DNA from: Bog-473 sp963770645
GTDB lineage: Bacteria > Actinomycetota > Acidimicrobiia > Acidimicrobiales > RAAP-2
Assembly: GCA_963770645.1 (NCBI GenBank)
Contig: CAVYQL010000003.1
Coordinates: forward strand, 1,302,001 to 1,366,000
Direction: 5' to 3'
DNA: 64,000 nucleotides
Of this stretch, positions 16,902 through 26,079 are shown one piece after another (the first letter of the stretch is position 1; the number at the start of each line of letters is the position of its first letter). The notes below the pieces were generated by a model. It was given only the letters and a program-made list of their open reading frames with translations, made no database searches and was not told where the DNA came from. The translations under genes and the position numbers were made by a program.

Positions 16902-18413
16902 TCAGCCCCTCTTCCGGGCGGCCTTCTTCTTCGCCGCGGCTTCTTCGCCCGGACTTCTTGGCCCCAGCCTTCTTCGCCGCCGCCTTCTTGACGGGCGCGC
17001 TCTTCGCCTTGGTGGTGCTCTTGGCCGCCGCCTTCTTCACCGGCGCAGGCGCCTTCTTTCCCCGCTTCTTGGCCGCGGCGGCCTTCTTGGCGACCGCCTT
17101 CTTCGCCGGCGCCGGCGCCGGCGCCGGCGCCGGCCCTGTCTGGCCGAGGCCTTCTTCTTCGTCGCGGTCTTCTTGCCCTCGGCCGCTCCGCCACGGGCGC
17201 GCGCGGCCGGCGATGACACGGCGGGCGCGGTGGGCAGCGCGGGAAGAGCGAGCTCGGCGACCCGGCGGGGAGGGTCGAGCCCGGCCAGCACGAAGGAACG
17301 TACCTCGCCCTTCTTGAGGACCTGGCGCGCCTTGGTGGGCGGCGGTGTCCCCATGGCGATCAAGGGGATGTAGCAGTGCAGGCCACCGTCACCAGGGATC
17401 GCCACGTCGACCATGGCGCCGTGCGAGGTGAACGACACCACCTCACCCTCGACGGTGCTGCCGACCGCGTACGCGGCCACGAAGTTGATGAAAGCCAGCG
17501 GCTCGTTGACGGCCGGCGGCGGGGTGGCACGCTTGTTCTTGGAGCGGCCGCGGCGACTTTGGGTCGCAGCCGCGCTGCTCGCGGTCTTGGCGGCCCGGGC
17601 GGACTTGGGGGTCTGCTTCGCCTTCGCCGCGGCGTTGCCGGCGACCTTCTTGGTCTTGGCGCTCCTCTGCGGCGCCGCCTTCTTGGCGGCCGCGCCCTTC
17701 TTGGCCGGGCCCTTCACCTTCTGCGGTGCCGGCGGGTCCAGCGCCTCGGCTACGGCCTCGTCGATCGCGCTCGAAAGGGCGGGGTCGACCTTGGCCCGAC
17801 CGGGCGGGGGCGTCGTCGGTTTGATCGGCCACGACGTGTCGACCGGCGCCGCCTTCTTCGACGACTTCTTGGCCTTGGCCGCCTTCTTGGCGGCCTTCTT
17901 GGCCGCCTTGGCCAGCTCGGCCGCCTTTGCCGGCGCCGACTCCGGGTCCTTCTTGGCGTTGGCCTCCGCGGTGGCCGCACGGCTCTTCGGGCCCCTGATG
18001 GGCAGCCGGGGCGTGAAGATCCACCCGACTCCCGGCACCGGCTTGCCACCAACCAGCCGGCCGTCCTCGAAGAGCCACGGGTGCTCGCCGTGGAACTCCT
18101 GGAACGAGTCGTTCGAGAGGACCGTGGCCCCGGTGCGTTCGGCGATCCGCAGCACGAAGGCGTCGCCGCGGCCGATGGCGCCGGCGGGCGGGGAGATGAT
18201 CTCGCCGTTGAGCATGGCGTCGCGTACGGCGTCGCGCTCGGCGTCGGACACCCGGTGCTCGAAGGTCGCGTCGACCACGACGATGATGCTCGCCCCGGGG
18301 TCCTCGGCCGCGTAGGCCTGCACAGCCTCATCGAGCTGCTTCAGGCTGGGGAAGGTTCTCCCTTCGGTGGCCAGGTTCGACCCGTCGACCACGACATAGT
18401 GCGGTTCAGCCAA
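16902..18413 (-). pseudogene. NYN/PIN-type nuclease plus S1-like RNA-binding protein with Lys-rich tail; two frame breaks
   Basis: The first 150 residues form an NYN/Zc3h12a-type ribonuclease fold (HYVVVDGSNLATEG, SIIVVVDATFEH, GRGDAFVLRIAERTGATVLS). A long Lys/Ala/Pro-rich linker follows, then an S1-like domain (GSTVEGEVVSFTSHGAMVDV) with an Ala/Lys tail. The open frame from ATG 18413 stops at 17037 after an unnatural poly-Arg run. One base missing in the GCCGGC repeat near 17105-17134 and one extra base near 16950 would instead give a continuous PAPAKKAVAKK-type tail ending at 16902, three bases before fabZ. The net shift is zero. Sequencing error or real slippage are both possible. The start overlaps kgd by 8 bp. 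Confidence 0.75.
17105..17134. repeat. GCCGGC hexanucleotide repeat at frame break
   Basis: About five tandem GCCGGC units lie here, inside the coding region of the NYN-S1 protein. On the minus strand the repeat reads as Arg-Arg in the open frame but as Pro-Ala in the frame that continues into the Lys-rich tail. Such a repeat is a typical slippage or base-calling error site. Confidence 0.8.
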
Positions 18414-21400
18414 TGGCCCGCCGCAAGAGGTCGGCCTGCTCCAGCTGGTGCAGGGCGGCGCTGCCGATGGCGGGACTGGCGGACTCGGTGCGGCTCACGT
18501 GGCGCAGCCGCAAGTGCTCGGGCAGGCAGGCGTGCAGGCGGGCGTGCACGAAGAACCAGGCGCCCATGTTCTCGGGCTCCTCTTGCAGCCAGACCACCTC
18601 GCTCGCCGTGCCGTAACGCTCGAAGATCCGTGTGAGCTCGTGCACCGGCCAGGGATAGAGCTGCTCCACCTTGACCACGGCGACGCGGGCCGCCCGAGCC
18701 GGCTCGATCTCGGCGCGGTGCTGGAACGCTTCGTGCGCGATCTTGCCGCTGCACAACACGATGCGCTCCACGATCGCCGGGTCCTCGACGGAGGCATCGT
18801 CGATCACGAGCTGGAAGGAGCCGGTCTCGAGCTCGCCGAACGTCGAGCGCGAGACATGCGCACGCAGCAGTGACTTGGGGGTCACCGCGACGAGCGGCCG
18901 CTTCGGCACGAGGCGGGCCTGCGAGCGCAGCAAGTGGAAGTACTGCGCCGCGGTGGACGGGACGGTGACCCGCATGTTGCCGCGCGCGCTCAGCGACAAG
19001 AAGCGCTCGTAGCGCGAGGACGAGTGCTCGGGGCCCTGCCCCTCGTAGCCGTGCGGCAACAGCAGGACCAGGCTGGAGAACTGGCCCCACTTGTTCTCGG
19101 CCGCCACCATGAAGTTGTCGATGATGATCTGCGCGCCGTTGGCGAAGTCCCCGAACTGGGCCTCCCAGGCCACCAGCGCCTCGGGTGCCTCGACCGAGTA
19201 GCCGTACTCGAAGCCGAGCGCCGCGTACTCCGAGAGCAGCGAGTCGCGCACGGTGAAGTTGCCCATCTCCCCCTTCGGCTCGAGCGCGTCGGCGCCGATG
19301 CGGTGCAACCCGTCGCGGATGTGCGCCAGGGGCACGTACTCCTCGCCGTTGCCGTAGTCGACGAGCACCGCGTGGCGATGGCTGAACGTGCCGCGCCGGG
19401 TGTCCTGGCCGGTGAGGCGCACGTTGACGCCCTCGTACATCAGCGAGCCGATGGCCAGCGCCTCGGCCAGGGCCCAGTCGACCTCGCCAGTCGCCACGAG
19501 CTCGTCACGCTGGACGAACTGGCGCTCGAGCTTGGGGTGGATCATGAAGCCGTCGGGCACCGAACGCACGACCGAGGACAACGCGTGCAGCACCTCGGGG
19601 TCGACCCCGGTCTCCGGTGACGGGGTGTCGCCCAGGCCGGGGTCCGGCGTATGCAGCTCGGTCGGGGCCAACGAGGGCTCCTCGCGCACCTCGTCGAGGA
19701 CGGCCTGCAGCCGGCCGTTGAAGTCGTCGAGTGCGAACTCGGCCTCCTCGAGCGTGATGTCGCCCCGGCGCACCAGCGTCTCGGTGTAGAGCTTGCGGAC
19801 CGACCGCTTGGCCTCGATCCGCTGGTACATCAGCGGCTGCGTGTAGCTCGGGTCGTCGCCCTCGTTGTGGCCGTGCTTGCGGTAGCACACGAGGTCGATC
19901 ACGACGTCCTTGTGGAAGGTCTGCCGGAAGGCGAAGGCGAGGCGGGCCGCCCGCACCGCCGCCTCGGGGTCGTCGCCATTGACATGGAAGATCGGGGCCT
20001 GGACCATCTTGGCCACGTCGGTGGGGTACACCGACGTGCGGGCGGACGCCGGGGCCGTCGTGAAGCCGAGCTGGTTGTTGATGACGACGTGCACGGTCCC
20101 GCCGGTGCGGTAGCCCGACAGCCCGGAGAGGTTGAGCGTCTCGGCGACGACGCCCTGGCCGGCGAACGCGGCGTCGCCGTGGACGAGCACCGACATGCAG
20201 GGGAATCCGTCGACGCCCTCGGCCGCAGCGGCGGGCGTGCCGTCGGTCGGCGGCGACAGACGGTCCTGCTTGGCCCTGGTCATCCCCTCGACGACCGGGT
20301 CGACCGCCTCGAGGTGCGAGGGGTTGGAGGCCAGCGTGATCGGGAGCTCCTCGCCGGCGCTCGCGTGGAAGACGCCGCGCGCGCCCTTGTGATATTTCAC
20401 GTCGCCCGATCCCTGGACCGAGTCGGGATCGAGGTTGCCCTCGAACTCCTCGAAGATCTCGCGATACGACTTGCCGACGATGTTGGCCAGCACGTTGAGG
20501 CGGCCGCGGTGGGCCATGCCCATCACGACCTCGGCCACTCCCGAGCCGGCGGCGGCGTCGAGCAGCGCGTCGAGCAGGACGATGGTCGACTCGGCCCCCT
20601 CGAGCCCGAAGCGCTTCTGTCCGACGTAGCGCGTGTGGAGAAAGCGCTCGAACACCTCCGCCGCATTCAGGCGGTCGAGGATGTGGCGCTGCTCCTCGAT
20701 CTTCAAGGTCGCCGGCTGCCCCTCGACGTGCTCTTGGATCCAGCGCTTCTGCTCGGGATCCTGGATGTGCATGTACTCGATCGCGAGCGTCCGGCAGTAC
20801 GCGTCGCGCAGCACGTGGAGGATCTCGTCCAACGTCGCCACGTCACGCCCGGCCAGCCCGTCCGCCACGAATTGGCGCGGCAGGTCCCAGATGGTGAGGC
20901 CGTAGGTCAGCGGGTCGAGCTCGGGGTGGATGTGCGGCGGCTCGGCGTCGAGCGGGTCGAGGTGCGCGATGAGGTGGCCGCGCACCCGGTACATGTTGAT
21001 GAGCGTCTGCACGTGCACCTGCTTGACCAGGCGCTGGTGCTCGCCCTCGTCGGACCCGTCGCCGGCGTTGTTGTCCACCTGCCAGCGCACCGGCTCGTAG
21101 GGAACGCCCATCGACTCGAAGAGGTCGTCGTAGAACCCGTCCGCACCGGTCAGGAGCGACGCGACACGACCGAGGAACAGGCCCGATTCCGCGCCCTGGA
21201 TGATCCGGTGGTCGTACGTCGACGTGAGCGTCACGACCTTGCCCAGGCCCAGGTCGGCGAGGACGCGGGGGTCGGCAGCCTCGAAGCCGGGCGGATACCC
21301 CAACGCGCCGACGCCGATGATGGCGCCCTGTCCCGGCATGAGGCGCGGCACCGACTGCACGGTGCCGAGCGTCCCGGGGTTGGTGAGCGACACCGTTGTC

Positions 21401-22122
21401 CCGCTGAAGTCGTCGGGCGTGATCTTGTTGGTGGCGATCTTGCGGATCAGCTCCTCGTAGGCGAGGACGAAGGAGCGGAAGTCGAGCGTGTCGGCCTCCT
21501 TGATGCACGGGACCAGCAACGTGCGCGTCCCGTCGCTCTTCTCCTGGTCGACCGCGAGACCGAGCCCGACGTGCTTGTGGTGGATGACCCCCGGCTTGCC
21601 GGAGCCGTCGGCGTCCGCCACGAAGGCGGAGTTCAGCGACGGCGCATCGTGCAGGGCGCGCACGACGGCGTACCCGATGATGTGCGTGAAGCTGACCTTG
21701 GCCCCCGTCGTGCGGGCCAGCTGATTGTTCAAGATGAGCCGGTTGACCTCGAGCAGGCGGGCCGGCACGCTGCGCACGCTCGTCGCCGTCGGCACCGACA
21801 GGCTGGCCTCCATGTTGGCCACGATCCGCGACGCCGCGCCCCGCAGCAGCACGGGATCCTCGCTTCCCGCCGAGATGGTGGAAGCAGGAGCCGGGGCGGC
21901 GGGCGTCGATGTGGCCGTGGTCGCCGAGGGTGCTGCCGCCGGAATCGGCGCGGCGGCCTGACCCACCTGCGGCGCCGGCACGGGGGCCGGGCGGTAGTCA
22001 GCGAAGAACTCGCGCCAGCTGTCTGAGACGGAGTCGGGGTCGGCCAGGAAGCGGTCGTACATGTCGTCGACCAGCCATGCGTTGGGCCCGAACGAGCCTC
22101 CTGCACCGCCGAACTGGGTCAT
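18406..22122 (-). CDS. kgd: Multifunctional 2-oxoglutarate decarboxylase/dehydrogenase (E1o-E2o fusion)
   Basis: Kgd is the actinobacterial fusion of an E2-like acyltransferase domain with the ThDP-dependent E1 of 2-oxoglutarate dehydrogenase. It works in the TCA cycle with a lipoyl-bearing E2 and lipoamide dehydrogenase encoded elsewhere. The N-terminal GPNAWLVDDMYDRFLADPDSV is the classic E1 leader helix. A Pro/Ala linker follows, then the acyltransferase core (residues about 110-330, with TSTYDHRIIQGAESG holding the catalytic His and Asp-equivalent). The E1 part has VVMGMAHRGRLNVLANI, VLVHGDAAFAGQGVV (ThDP motif) and VVINNQLGFTT. 1238 residues is the normal length. Confidence 0.96.
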   Translation of the reverse strand: MTQFGGAGGSFGPNAWLVDDMYDRFLADPDSVSDSWREFFADYRPAPVPAPQVGQAAAPIPAAAPSATTATSTPAAPAPASTISAGSEDPVLLRGAASRIVANMEASLSVPTATSVRSVPARLLEVNRLILNNQLARTTGAKVSFTHIIGYAVVRALHDAPSLNSAFVADADGSGKPGVIHHKHVGLGLAVDQEKSDGTRTLLVPCIKEADTLDFRSFVLAYEELIRKIATNKITPDDFSGTTVSLTNPGTLGTVQSVPRLMPGQGAIIGVGALGYPPGFEAADPRVLADLGLGKVVTLTSTYDHRIIQGAESGLFLGRVASLLTGADGFYDDLFESMGVPYEPVRWQVDNNAGDGSDEGEHQRLVKQVHVQTLINMYRVRGHLIAHLDPLDAEPPHIHPELDPLTYGLTIWDLPRQFVADGLAGRDVATLDEILHVLRDAYCRTLAIEYMHIQDPEQKRWIQEHVEGQPATLKIEEQRHILDRLNAAEVFERFLHTRYVGQKRFGLEGAESTIVLLDALLDAAAGSGVAEVVMGMAHRGRLNVLANIVGKSYREIFEEFEGNLDPDSVQGSGDVKYHKGARGVFHASAGEELPITLASNPSHLEAVDPVVEGMTRAKQDRLSPPTDGTPAAAAEGVDGFPCMSVLVHGDAAFAGQGVVAETLNLSGLSGYRTGGTVHVVINNQLGFTTAPASARTSVYPTDVAKMVQAPIFHVNGDDPEAAVRAARLAFAFRQTFHKDVVIDLVCYRKHGHNEGDDPSYTQPLMYQRIEAKRSVRKLYTETLVRRGDITLEEAEFALDDFNGRLQAVLDEVREEPSLAPTELHTPDPGLGDTPSPETGVDPEVLHALSSVVRSVPDGFMIHPKLERQFVQRDELVATGEVDWALAEALAIGSLMYEGVNVRLTGQDTRRGTFSHRHAVLVDYGNGEEYVPLAHIRDGLHRIGADALEPKGEMGNFTVRDSLLSEYAALGFEYGYSVEAPEALVAWEAQFGDFANGAQIIIDNFMVAAENKWGQFSSLVLLLPHGYEGQGPEHSSSRYERFLSLSARGNMRVTVPSTAAQYFHLLRSQARLVPKRPLVAVTPKSLLRAHVSRSTFGELETGSFQLVIDDASVEDPAIVERIVLCSGKIAHEAFQHRAEIEPARAARVAVVKVEQLYPWPVHELTRIFERYGTASEVVWLQEEPENMGAWFFVHARLHACLPEHLRLRHVSRTESASPAIGSAALHQLEQADLLRRAIG

Positions 22123-22183
22123 GAACCAACCCTACCGGCGGGGGTGGGGCCGCAGGGGCGGGCGGGTAGCGTCTGCCCTGCCC

Positions 22184-22969
22184 ATGACCTATCCAGCGGC
22201 CCTCGATGTCTTGTCGCGACCCGCACCCGGGCCAGCCCCCACCGTGGTCTTCGTCCACGGTTCGCTCGACCGGGCCGAGAGCTTCCGCCGGGTCATGCGC
22301 CGGCTGCCCGAGCTGCGGACCGTGGCCTACGACCGGCGCGGCTATCAAGGTTCGCGGGACGGCGGGGTGACTGACCTCGGCGGCCACATCGCCGACCTGC
22401 TGGCCGTCGCCGCCGCGGTCCGAGACGGCACCGAGCCGGTCGTGGCGGTCGGGCACAGCTTCGGGGGCGACGTCGTGGTGGGTGCGGCGCTGGCGTCGCC
22501 ACGGGCCTTCGATGCTGTCGGCGCCTTCGAGCCGCCCATGCCCTGGCTGGGCTTCCGGCCCCAATCCGCCGGAGCGCCGCGGTCGTGGACGCCGATGTCC
22601 GACGACCCCGGCGACGAGGCCGAGCGGTTCTTCGGCCGCATGGTGGGCGAGTCCGCGTGGTCTCGTCTGAGCGAGCAGGGCAAGGCGTCGCGCCGGGCGG
22701 ACGGGCCCGCCCTGATGGCGGACATGCGGAGCTTCCGGACCGAAGGCCCGCCCTTCGAGGTGACCGCGCTGGCCGTTCCCTCGGTGTTCGGGATGGGTGG
22801 GCTGGCGTCGAGACCGCACCACCGCCGCGGTGTCGAATGGCTGGGAGACAACGTCCCCGACGCCGTGGTCTATGAGATCGACGGGGCGCAGCACGGGGCG
22901 CATCTGTCGCACCCCGACCACTTCGCCGCCTTCACCAGGCTCGTGGTCTCGCGCGCCACCGCTCGCTGA
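22184..22969 (+). CDS. Alpha/beta hydrolase
   Basis: This 261-residue serine hydrolase has VVFVHGSLDRAESF forming the oxyanion strand-loop, the nucleophile elbow VGHSFGG with Ser at about residue 92, and a C-terminal GAQHGAHLSHPDHFA that would supply the catalytic His. No signal peptide is seen, so it is cytoplasmic. ATG 22184 matches the family start; upstream in-frame codons overlap the kgd start region. The substrate is unknown. Confidence 0.88.
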   Translation: MTYPAALDVLSRPAPGPAPTVVFVHGSLDRAESFRRVMRRLPELRTVAYDRRGYQGSRDGGVTDLGGHIADLLAVAAAVRDGTEPVVAVGHSFGGDVVVGAALASPRAFDAVGAFEPPMPWLGFRPQSAGAPRSWTPMSDDPGDEAERFFGRMVGESAWSRLSEQGKASRRADGPALMADMRSFRTEGPPFEVTALAVPSVFGMGGLASRPHHRRGVEWLGDNVPDAVVYEIDGAQHGAHLSHPDHFAAFTRLVVSRATAR

Positions 22970-22988
22970 TCGGCCCGGCCCGACGAGA

Positions 22989-23939
22989 TCAGGCCGACGA
23001 GAAAGGCAGGCCGCTGTCGGCCGCCGGCGCCGGTTGGTGCGGGTGCTTGAGCCGGCGGGACAACATCTCGTCGTACTCGACGCCCTTGCCCTCGCTCCGG
23101 ATGCCGGTCACGAGCGGCGAGTTGGAGAGGAAGACGGCACCCATGAACATGACGAGCAACGAGATCGCCTCGAGCGGTCCGTAGGGGCCCGAGGTGCGCA
23201 GGCTGTCGCCATAGAGGACGATCCCCAGGCAGATGCTGACCAGCGGATCGACCAGGACCAGGGTCGACTGGGACGCGGCCAGCGGGCCGGCGTGGAACGC
23301 GTTCTGCGTGAGGAACAGCCCGAGCAGGCCGAAGGCGATCACGCCGTAGGTCTGCCAGTGCTCGAACATCGTGACCCAGTCGGTGGCGGCGTAGTTGCTG
23401 ACCACCTTGATGAGCGCGGCGGTGAACGCGAAGGTGAAAGCCGCTGCGGTGCCGAACATCGCCGCCTTCCACCAGCGCGGGCCCCAGCGAGTGGCCACCA
23501 CGGCGGCGACGATGACGAAGCTCACGCTCCCGCCCACGACGATCCAACCCAGGTTGGTGGGAACCGCGTTCCCGCCGCCCGGGGCGGCGAAGTAGAGGAA
23601 CCCGCTCAGGCCGAAGGCGATGGCCGAGGCGCCGACCCACTCCCGCACCGAGATGGAGAAGCGGAACCAGATCCCGAGGATCGCCACCAAGAAGAGGAGC
23701 TCCATCGTGAGGATGGGCTGGACGACCGAGAGCCGGCCGACGTGGAGCGCAAACGACTGCAGCAAGAACGAGCAGACGATGAAGACGAAACCGAGTATCC
23801 AGACACCCCGGCGGATGGCGTGGGTGATGAGGCTCAGGCGCATCGTCGTCTCTTCAGGGGCGTCCTCTACCCCCATGCGCTGGAGCACGCTCGCCAGCGC
23901 GTTGCAAAGAGCCGCTGCTACCGCAAGGACATAGACCAT
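22989..23939 (-). CDS. DMT-superfamily (EamA-like) permease
   Basis: The 316-residue protein has nine or ten hydrophobic helices, beginning VYVLAVAAALCNALASVLQR, in the pattern of drug/metabolite transporters. The conserved first-helix motif followed by LQRMGVEDAPEE and the repeat near GLLGLFLTQNAFHAGPLAASQ fit the DMT fold. The C-terminal tail of about 35 residues is polar and would be cytoplasmic. Substrate unknown. It ends convergent to the alpha/beta hydrolase with about 20 bp between stops. Confidence 0.82.
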   Translation of the reverse strand: MVYVLAVAAALCNALASVLQRMGVEDAPEETTMRLSLITHAIRRGVWILGFVFIVCSFLLQSFALHVGRLSVVQPILTMELLFLVAILGIWFRFSISVREWVGASAIAFGLSGFLYFAAPGGGNAVPTNLGWIVVGGSVSFVIVAAVVATRWGPRWWKAAMFGTAAAFTFAFTAALIKVVSNYAATDWVTMFEHWQTYGVIAFGLLGLFLTQNAFHAGPLAASQSTLVLVDPLVSICLGIVLYGDSLRTSGPYGPLEAISLLVMFMGAVFLSNSPLVTGIRSEGKGVEYDEMLSRRLKHPHQPAPAADSGLPFSSA

Positions 23940-24246
23940 CGCCTCGGCTGCAATTTAACGGGCGGTTTCACTCTTCACGCAGGGGGCCCTCAGCTGGTTC
24001 ACAGGTTCTGTCCACTGCGTGATTCTGCCCTCTTGACGCAGGAATTCTGTGCGAGTCGCGGCTCCGCAGCGGATCGGCTCTCTGCTTGCGTCGTTCTTGC
24101 AGAAATTCTTGGTTAGATGACCCAAAGGAATATGGCAATTGCGTTACGGTTAGCTTCAACTTCCGACATTGTTCCGATATTGGGACGAAGGAAGGGCGCG
24201 GGGCATCGGCTCGTCACCGGGGCGGTCCGAGAGAAAAGGGAGTGCA
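23940..24246. promoter_or_regulatory. Regulatory region upstream of peptide ABC operon
   Basis: This 307-bp gap separates the divergent permease and binding-protein genes and is clearly more A+T-rich than its neighbours. It should hold promoters in both directions. A TTGACG hexamer occurs at 24033-24038 without a good -10 partner. Two related motifs, GCAGGAATTCTG and GCAGAAATTCTT, and a tandem 11-bp repeat at 24161-24182 are operator candidates. A GGGAG ribosome binding site lies just before ATG 24247. Confidence 0.5.
24161..24182. repeat. Tandem 11-bp repeat upstream of binding protein
   Basis: TTCCGACATTG is followed directly by TTCCGATATTG, differing at one position. The pair lies about 65 bp before the binding-protein start, a fitting place for a regulator site or for the promoter core. 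Confidence 0.6.
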
Positions 24247-25998
24247 ATGGGACTGAAGGGGTTAGTCAAGCGGTTGACGTTCGCCGCGATGGCAGCAGGA
24301 GCACTGTGTCTGTCCATCGTCGCCATCACGCCGGCGACCAGCGGCGCGTCGACGAAGGCGTCCTCCTCCTCGGGAGGGACCGCCACCGTCGCCCTCGACG
24401 AGAACCTGTCCGGGTTCAACATCAACACCGCGACCTCCGATGAGTTCGTCCTCCAAGAGATCTTGAACATGGTGTGGCCCCAGGCCTTCATCGTGAACAA
24501 CAAGCTCCAGCCGGTGCTGAACACCCAGCTCCTCGAGAGCGCCGATGTGACCAGCACCAACCCCCAGACGGTCGTCTACAAGATCAACCCCAAGGCCGTG
24601 TGGTCGGACGGGACGCCGATCACCGCTGATGACTTCATCTACAACTGGCAGACCCAGAGCGGGAATCCGGCCTATACCGACGTCGGCGGCCAGGCGTACG
24701 AGCCTGAATCGACGGTCGGCTACGCCCAAATCCAATCCGTCGTGGGCTCGGACCCGTCCGGCGGCGCCGCCTGCGCACCTGGGACCACGGCGGACCGCAA
24801 CGTCGGGCTGTGCCCGAACGGCCGTACCGTCACCGTGACCTTCAAACCGGCCTTCGCCGACTGGCGCAGCCTGTTCATCAACCTCGTCCCGGCGCACATC
24901 GCCCGGGTCGTCGGCTGGAACACCGGCTTCGTCGGCCCGACGCAGACCATCTCGGGCAGCTGGTACGAGCTCCAGAGCTACAACGAGAACCAGTCCCTGG
25001 TCCTGGTGCGCAACCCCAACTACTGGGGGACGCCCGGCAAGCTGGACAAGATCGTGTTCCAGTTCTTCTCGGCCGACAGCCAGCTCGCGCCGGCACTCGA
25101 AAACCACGAGATCAACATGATGAACCCGACGTCGCTCAGCCTGTCGATCGTGCAAAACGTGAACCAGCTGTCGGGCGTCTCGAAGGCGTCGGTCCCCGGG
25201 CTGGAGTTCGAGCACTTCGACTTCAACCAGTCCGACCCCTACCTGGCCAAGCTCCAGGTCCGCCAAGCGATCGCCCATGGCGTGGACCGCGCCTCCATCA
25301 TCGCCCGCACCGTGGGGGAGATCTCCAACCAGATCAAGCCGCTCGGCAGCCGCATGTTGATGCCGACGCAGCCGTATTACAAGGGCACCAACTACTCGTA
25401 CGATCCGTCGCTGTCGAGAAACCTGATGAAGGAGGCCGGCTTCAAGATGGGCTCTGACGGCTACTGGCACCCGACCTTTGGCCCTCTGGCGGGCAAGGAT
25501 CTGACGTTCACGATCCAGTCGACGTCGGGCAACCAGCTCCGGGCCCAGACGGAGGAGCTGTTCCAGGCTCAGATGAAGGCCATCGGGATCAAGCTCGACA
25601 TCCAGAACTACGACGCCAACACCCTCTTCGGGACCAACCTGCCGAGCGGGACCTACCAGATCACCGAGTTCGCCTGGTTCTCCACGCCCTTCGTGTCGGG
25701 CAACCAGTCCATCTACTGCTCGTACACCAACACCGCAAACTGCGGCGAGAACTGGACGCACTCGGCCAACACCCACGTCGATCAGCTGATGACCGAGGGC
25801 ATCTCCGCCCCGAGCGAGGCCAAGGAGGCCTCCGACTTCAACGAGGCCGACTCCATCCTCTGGCAGAACATGGTCACCCTCCCGCTGTATCAGGTGCCGG
25901 CCTACTTCGCCTGGACCAACAACCTCAAGGGTGTGATCCCGAACGCCTCGAACGACGGGATCACCTGGAACGCCCAGGACTGGACGATCAGCTCGTAG
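24247..25998 (+). CDS. Oligopeptide-type ABC transporter substrate-binding protein (family 5)
   Basis: This 583-residue secreted binding protein captures the substrate of the importer encoded downstream. It has a signal peptide (MGLKGLVKRLTFAAMAAGAL then a hydrophobic core and an Ala-Ser region), with no clear lipobox cysteine. The SBP_bac_5 body follows (VVYKINPKAVWSDGTPITADDFIYNW split over residues about 110-135, and VRQAIAHGVDRASII near 338). ATG 24247 has a GGGAG ribosome binding site. A strong hairpin follows the stop, so it is likely made in excess over the permeases. Confidence 0.93.
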   Translation: MGLKGLVKRLTFAAMAAGALCLSIVAITPATSGASTKASSSSGGTATVALDENLSGFNINTATSDEFVLQEILNMVWPQAFIVNNKLQPVLNTQLLESADVTSTNPQTVVYKINPKAVWSDGTPITADDFIYNWQTQSGNPAYTDVGGQAYEPESTVGYAQIQSVVGSDPSGGAACAPGTTADRNVGLCPNGRTVTVTFKPAFADWRSLFINLVPAHIARVVGWNTGFVGPTQTISGSWYELQSYNENQSLVLVRNPNYWGTPGKLDKIVFQFFSADSQLAPALENHEINMMNPTSLSLSIVQNVNQLSGVSKASVPGLEFEHFDFNQSDPYLAKLQVRQAIAHGVDRASIIARTVGEISNQIKPLGSRMLMPTQPYYKGTNYSYDPSLSRNLMKEAGFKMGSDGYWHPTFGPLAGKDLTFTIQSTSGNQLRAQTEELFQAQMKAIGIKLDIQNYDANTLFGTNLPSGTYQITEFAWFSTPFVSGNQSIYCSYTNTANCGENWTHSANTHVDQLMTEGISAPSEAKEASDFNEADSILWQNMVTLPLYQVPAYFAWTNNLKGVIPNASNDGITWNAQDWTISS

Positions 25999-26013
25999 AG
26001 CTGACTGGATCGG

Positions 26014-26051
26014 GAAGGAGGGGCCGGCCATCGTTGGTCGGCCCCTCCTTC
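26014..26051 (+). terminator. Attenuating terminator between binding protein and permeases
   Basis: A 16-bp arm at 26014-26029 pairs with 26036-26051 around a six-base loop, with one G-T wobble. The distal arm ends TCCTTCTGTTCC, a weak U-rich tail. It lies 16 bp after the binding-protein stop and 29 bp before the first permease, a common device for high binding-protein to permease ratio. Confidence 0.8.
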
Positions 26052-26079
26052 TGTTCCTACCGAACCTAGAATCCTCGCA

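Noticed and set aside
19651..22026. Nearly 800-codon open frame on the plus strand opposite kgd
   Set aside because: It is an antisense shadow of a conserved gene with high G+C; composition is Val/Arg/Glu-rich without domains.
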